From contig NW_027094000.1 of assembly GCF_003171515.1 (NCBI RefSeq), forward strand, positions 1 through 26,813: a DNA stretch of 26,813 nt, written 5' to 3'. The notes under the pieces are model-generated. The model made no database searches. It saw only the letters and a list, made by a program, of their open reading frames with translations, and had not been told where the DNA came from. The DNA is from Pyrenophora tritici-repentis (Eukaryota; Ascomycota; Dothideomycetes; Pleosporales; Pleosporaceae). This document shows, one piece after another, positions 24,254 through 26,813 of the stretch. The number at the start of each line of letters is the position of its first letter. The stretch's first letter is position 1. A program made the position numbers and the translations under genes.

Positions 24254-24461
24254 TGTAAGGGTCTCACATAGGTCAGGTATTTGAAACTGTGTTGAATTAC
24301 AAAGTAATTGCAGTGCAGAGCTTGTAAGAAGCTCTGCGCGGAATATATCTAAGTGGGGGTGTGCATGGGCCACCAAACAGGTGGCTCGTGCGCGAACATC
24401 AAAACAACGCTAAGGCATCTGGCAGGTGGCCTGTGCGGGGCAACGGCCCAAAACCATCACA
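24254..24461 (-). repeat. Gypsy-2 5' LTR (208 bp)
   Basis: Starts TGTAAGGG and ends CATCACA on the + strand (TG...CA). Intact copy that should hold the promoter. GTAATTGCAGT at 24304-24314 is the reverse complement of the primer site 24242-24252. Confidence 0.93.
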
Positions 24462-24466
24462 CCTAG
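24462..24466. repeat. Gypsy-2 target-site duplication, right
   Basis: CCTAG directly after the ...CATCACA end of the right LTR; a 5-bp duplication is usual for Ty3/Gypsy integrases. Confidence 0.9.
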
Positions 24467-24852
24467 GGTCGTTTATCTCGCTTATGTGCTGTAGCGTGAT
24501 GTTGTTTTGAATAGCCTCGTTTAGGGTTTTTTGAAAAAGTGGCCAATCCGCCTTTTTTGTGTTAAACTTGCGTTGGTTTATTGGATTGTCTACTTGGTCG
24601 GTGTCTGATCGAATTGAGAAGAGTAGGCCGTAGTGGTCAGATCCAGTCTCTGTAGTGACTTGCCAGTCAATAGCTTTGTCAGCTAGGTCTGGGGTAACTA
24701 GGGATAGGTCTAAAACTGATTCTCTTGATAGGTGTGGCCTAAAGAAAGTGCCCGTTCCTGGTGTGTTTAGAAGGCTAAGGTTTTGGCTTTCTATCCATTC
24801 TACAAATGGGGGTGCTCCTGGGCTCGTCGATGTGCATAGTGGGTCCCACCAC
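24467..24852 (-). CDS. LINE-1 ORF2, endonuclease C-terminal part (5'-truncated)
   Basis: End of an APE-type LINE endonuclease. It reads SYSWWDPLCTSTSPGAPPF, then VEWIESQNLSLLNTPGTGT, then ESVLDLSLVTPDLADKAI, and finally GSDHYGLLFSI. The SDH triad holds the catalytic Asp-His pair of the family. The N-terminal half, including the Asn and Glu sites, is missing because of 5' truncation at 24852. Upstream residues of the longer frame (up to 25013) are antisense of LINE-3 and not real. At 24466 the frame meets the CCTAG TSD of Gypsy-2; skipping the insertion, ...INDP joins RKQDCKNL at 10390 in the same frame. Confidence 0.9.
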
Positions 24853-24865
24853 GAGTAAGAAGAGT
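24853..24865. repeat. LINE-1 target-site duplication, right copy
   Basis: GAGTAAGAAGAGT, abutting the truncated 5' end of LINE-1; the sequence continues into the LINE-3 leader. Confidence 0.92.
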
Positions 24866-24954
24866 AAAATAGCAAGGCTTTCACTACTTTCACACCGGTA
24901 CGGCTAGAAGAACTAGGTATCCTTCTAGTGTAAAGTAGCAACAACAGAACAAAA

Positions 24955-25278
24955 ATGCCGCCAGACAGCGACAATATCATAGTGCAGATCCCAGAGGCAA
25001 GCGGAAACAGCACTAATACCGCAATCTATCTCGAAAATGATATCCAAATGGGTATAGAAGAGGACCAGACACCAGCGACCCCAACCCAAACTCAACCTAA
25101 CCCACCTGAACGACTAGTCCCAATCATGAACAAACGACCAGCCCTCTTCTCTCCTGTATACGACAGAACAGCAGAGATGTCAACAAGCAAGTCAAGCTGG
25201 CTTGATTCTTATCGATTGCAGATCACAGACAATATAGAGGCTCGTGCACAGTGGCACGTCCCAGAGAATGGTCTGTGA
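24955..25278 (+). pseudogene. LINE-3 ORF1, N-terminal fragment
   Basis: Starts MPPDSDNIIVQIPEASGNST, the first ATG after an A-rich leader (AACAAAAATG). Polar, Pro/Thr-rich, like the disordered N-termini of Tad1-type ORF1 proteins. Residues after about 72 come from the MITE at 25172 and are not native; the frame stops at TGA 25276-25278 inside the MITE's right arm. Confidence 0.65.
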
Positions 25279-25329
25279 TCTGCAATCGATAAGAATCAAG
25301 CCAGCTTGACTTGCTTGTTGACATCTCTG
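25172..25329. mobile_element. 158-bp foldback MITE (hAT-like) in LINE-3 ORF1
   Basis: Two perfect inverted arms of 59 bp (25172-25230 and 25271-25329) around a 40-bp spacer, starting CAGAGATGTCAACAAGCAAG. Flanked by the 8-bp duplication CAGAACAG (25164-25171 and 25330-25337). Ends beginning CAG and 8-bp duplications fit hAT transposase. No coding capacity. It destroys the ORF1 frame (158 + 8 bases is not a multiple of three). Confidence 0.88.
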
Positions 25330-25337
25330 CAGAACAG

Positions 25338-25530
25338 GAAGAATCCATTCCAAAAGAATGACTCTGACAAACCAACTGCAAAAGATCCAGAACAGGCAAT
25401 CCAATGGGCTAGAAACCTGATCCCCAAGCCTCTATTATGATCAACTCATATGAAGAGCAAAACAAGCTACTCGAACTACTAGACGTATTTAGAGACTACA
25501 CGGAAAAAGGGAGAGTTACAGATCTCGGAC
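25338..25530 (+). pseudogene. LINE-3 ORF1, broken middle part
   Basis: Two frames carry protein-like text. One (25333-25440) reads KNDSDKPTAKDPEQAIQWAR and ends at TGA. The next, from ATG 25437, reads INSYEEQNKLLELLDVFRDY to about 25525. Together they look like one helical region with indels near 25430 and 25525. No domain is recognised. Confidence 0.5.
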
Positions 25531-26547
25531 AAACTATCTGCCAAGCTCGCCTTCCACTCAGCTACTCTAGCAAACGCTTCAGAAAAAGCAGCAAAGACAT
25601 TAAAGAAGGCAACAGCCACAGTAGCTGGTCAAAACAACCAAACAGTAGCAGTAGCAACAACGACAACAAACACAAATGCTCCCCAATCATACGCAACAAT
25701 TGCAGCTCAACCATCAAAGAACGCCACTTGGACGACTGTAGCCCCAAAGAAAAAGCCAACGCCTAAGAAACTAATTACGCACTACCAAATAGTTGCAACA
25801 CTAGAGGAAAACCAAACCATCAACCCGCTCCAAGCACGAAACAAAATCAACGAGGCATTCCAAAAAGCTGGCATTGCAGGACCTGTTATCCAACTAGCAG
25901 CTCTTAGTAAGAGAAACAATCTCATACTTACTACTACAAGCGGATACTCTGGAGAATTCCTTCTCCAGCAATCCAACATCTGGATGGATCTCTTTAACAT
26001 CAAACACGCTCAACCACTAGAATCTTGGACAAAAGTCATAGTCCACAACGTCCCTACAACCTTTGAAGGAGCAGACACGCTAGAAATCCTTCAAACTGAA
26101 ATCCCTACATATAACAAAGGACTACAAATAGTTGGTAACTCCTACTGGCTTACAAAAGACTGGAAGAACAAGCAAAACAGCTCTATTGTTATTGCTTTTA
26201 AAACAGAAGCTGAAGCAAAGAAACTAGGAGCGAGGATCATCATCCTTGGAGAGAGCCTCCGTACTGAAAAGTATAGAAGTATTCCAGCTACTACCCAATG
26301 CGACAACTGCCAAGGCTTTGGCCATACAAAGCTTAAATGCCGGAACCAAACAGCATGCCAGCTATGTGCGGGGACCCACCCTACATCGCAGCATAAATGC
26401 TCCACCTGCACGACAAGTGGGAAGCCTTGTATCCATACACTCCCAAAATGCTCAAACTGCAAAGAACCTCACTTTGCTAATAGCAGAGACTGTGAAGTCC
26501 TCGCAGCTATAACAAAAAAGGAGAACCAATATACAACAGAATGTTAG
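25483..26547 (+). CDS. LINE-3 ORF1, C-terminal part with zinc knuckles
   Basis: Open frame without stop from 25483 to TAG 26545-26547. Good protein sequence starts near 25531: KLSAKLAFHSATLANASEKA, then an Ala/Thr/Asn-rich linker, then a globular RNA-binding-like part with VIVHNVPTTFEGADTLEIL. Three Cys/His clusters follow: CDNCQGFGHTKLKC (CX2CX4HX4C), CQLCAGTHPTSQHKC and CSNCKEPHFANSRDC. This is the nucleic-acid chaperone of the LINE RNP. Met 25984 is internal. The stop overlaps the ORF2 start (ATGTTAG). Confidence 0.85.
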   Translation, partial: TYLETTRKKGELQISDKLSAKLAFHSATLANASEKAAKTLKKATATVAGQNNQTVAVATTTTNTNAPQSYATIAAQPSKNATWTTVAPKKKPTPKKLITHYQIVATLEENQTINPLQARNKINEAFQKAGIAGPVIQLAALSKRNNLILTTTSGYSGEFLLQQSNIWMDLFNIKHAQPLESWTKVIVHNVPTTFEGADTLEILQTEIPTYNKGLQIVGNSYWLTKDWKNKQNSSIVIAFKTEAEAKKLGARIIILGESLRTEKYRSIPATTQCDNCQGFGHTKLKCRNQTACQLCAGTHPTSQHKCSTCTTSGKPCIHTLPKCSNCKEPHFANSRDCEVLAAITKKENQYTTEC

Positions 26548-26813
26548 ACAGCATTAAGATTCTCCAAGCGAATCTGAATAAGAGTATCCAGGCTACAGAG
26601 TCTACTCTTCAACTAGCTGTCGAACTAAGGGTTGATATAATTGCAGTCCAAGAGCCTTGGCTCACACCAACAAGAAACAACGACTACGCTGATACTAGGT
26701 CCACTAGCCACGCAGCATACCTCCAAATTCTCCCACAATCCGAACCAAAACTCCGCCCTAGAGTGCTATTCTATATCTCTAGAACGCTATTAGCAGAAAC
26801 CCACCTACTAGAA
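26541..26813 (+). CDS. LINE-3 ORF2, endonuclease N-terminus (runs off the window)
   Basis: ATG 26541 opens a frame of 91 codons without stop to the window end. MLDSIKILQANLNKSIQATE shows the Asn of the first APE motif, and IIAVQEPWLTP the catalytic Glu of the second. ORF2 starts seven bases before the end of ORF1 (ATGTTAG), so translation is probably coupled by stop-restart. Intact as far as visible. Confidence 0.88.
   Translation, partial: MLDSIKILQANLNKSIQATESTLQLAVELRVDIIAVQEPWLTPTRNNDYADTRSTSHAAYLQILPQSEPKLRPRVLFYISRTLLAETHLLE

Larger units (their letters stand above)
10393..24461 (-). mobile_element. Gypsy-2: degenerate chromovirus (Ty3/Gypsy) with 208-bp LTRs, carrying LINE-2 and a MITE
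   Basis: Minus-strand LTR retrotransposon inserted in LINE-1 ORF2. Gag, protease, RT-RNase H, integrase and chromodomain follow in that order on the minus strand. The 5' LTR is 24254-24461; the 3' LTR is split into 10393-10432 and 17116-17283 by LINE-2. Without LINE-2, the MITE and their TSD copies the element is about 7.2 kb. Coding parts change frame many times (gag at least three, protease, after RNase H, integrase at least two), so it is dead as read. The two LTRs nevertheless appear identical over all 208 bp. Confidence 0.9.
7091..24852 (-). mobile_element. LINE-1: Tad1/I-like non-LTR retrotransposon, 5'-truncated, split by Gypsy-2
   Basis: Minus-strand LINE whose 3' end is an (AAT)8 tail (ATT units at 7091-7114 on the + strand) and whose truncated 5' end is at 24852. 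Flanks carry a 13-bp TSD, GAGTAAGAAGAGT, at 7078-7090 and 24853-24865. Without the Gypsy-2 insertion (10393-24466) the LINE is about 3.7 kb. It encodes the end of the endonuclease, RT, RNase H and a C-terminal Cys/His motif in one open frame. It sits in the 5' region of LINE-3 in the opposite orientation. Truncation inside the endonuclease means it cannot move on its own. Confidence 0.9.
24866..26813 (+). mobile_element. LINE-3: Tad1/I-like LINE on the + strand, interrupted and leaving the window
   Basis: Oldest member of the nest. Leader at 24866-24954, ORF1 at about 24955-26547, ORF2 from 26541. Its left part lies before 7090, separated by the LINE-1 insertion. ORF1 carries Cys/His knuckles and ORF2 opens with the LINE endonuclease. 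ORF1 is broken by a foldback MITE and by frame changes. The 3' end and TSD are outside the window. Base use (many CTA, AAA, ACA codons) resembles LINE-1, so it may be the same family, but no shared part is available to compare. Confidence 0.85.

Noticed and set aside
24859..25013. Hydrophobic N-terminus (MLFPLASGICTMILSLSGGI) as a signal or membrane segment of a 204-residue minus-strand protein
   Set aside because: These residues are antisense of the LINE-3 leader and ORF1 start; the real part is LINE-1 endonuclease from 24852 downward.
24467..26813. Head-to-head LINE-1 (-) and LINE-3 (+) as a twin-priming inversion of a single LINE
   Set aside because: LINE-1 has its own perfect 13-bp duplication at 7078-7090 and 24853-24865, so LINE-3 is an older, separate element into which LINE-1 inserted.

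Overview
The window is TE-rich DNA of a filamentous ascomycete (Pezizomycotina-type). The evidence is a fungal C2H2/RecQ 'telomere-linked helicase' relative, two chromodomain Ty3/Gypsy (chromovirus) retrotransposons, Tad1/I-like LINEs with an RNase H domain, and hAT elements. No housekeeping gene, tRNA or rRNA was seen. The setting suggests a subtelomeric or heterochromatic island. Every coding unit except one LINE ORF2 is frameshifted or cut by the window edge.

Layout. (1) 1-about 2012, + strand: 3' part of a hAT transposon, with a transposase broken by two frameshifts and a repeat-rich 3' end. (2) 2017-6499, - strand: a fungal RecQ-helicase gene in three frames. It holds N-terminal C2H2 fingers, a middle part that reads as a tyrosine-recombinase-like domain, and a C-terminal RecQ helicase. 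(3) about 6500-7090: helicase upstream region with two telomere-like CCCTAA motifs, grading into the 5' side of a LINE. (4) 7078-26813: a nest of insertions whose target-site duplications (TSDs) can all be read.

The nest, oldest to youngest. LINE-3 (+ strand, 5' side left of 7090, resumes at 24866, leaves the window in ORF2) received LINE-1 (- strand, 7091-24852, 13-bp TSD). LINE-1 received chromovirus Gypsy-2 (- strand, 10393-24461, 208-bp LTRs, TSD CCTAG). The 3' LTR of Gypsy-2 received LINE-2 (- strand, 10433-17101, 14-bp TSD). The 3' UTR of LINE-2 received chromovirus Gypsy-1 (- strand, 10636-16026, 188-bp LTRs, TSD AGAAA). Two hAT-like miniature elements with 8-bp TSDs sit in Gypsy-2 (17804-17965) and in LINE-3 ORF1 (25172-25329, perfect 59-bp arms).

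Biology. Both chromoviruses have a sequence beside the 5' LTR that is complementary to a stretch inside their own LTR, as in Tf1/sushi self-primed elements. Both LTR pairs look identical, yet Gypsy-2 is riddled with frameshifts, so it may have been mobilised in trans. LINE-1 ORF2 reads in frame straight across the 14-kb Gypsy-2 insertion. The least familiar item is the helicase polypeptide, which appears to join DNA-binding fingers, a recombinase-like fold and a RecQ motor. All calls come from reading the sequence; no database search was possible.
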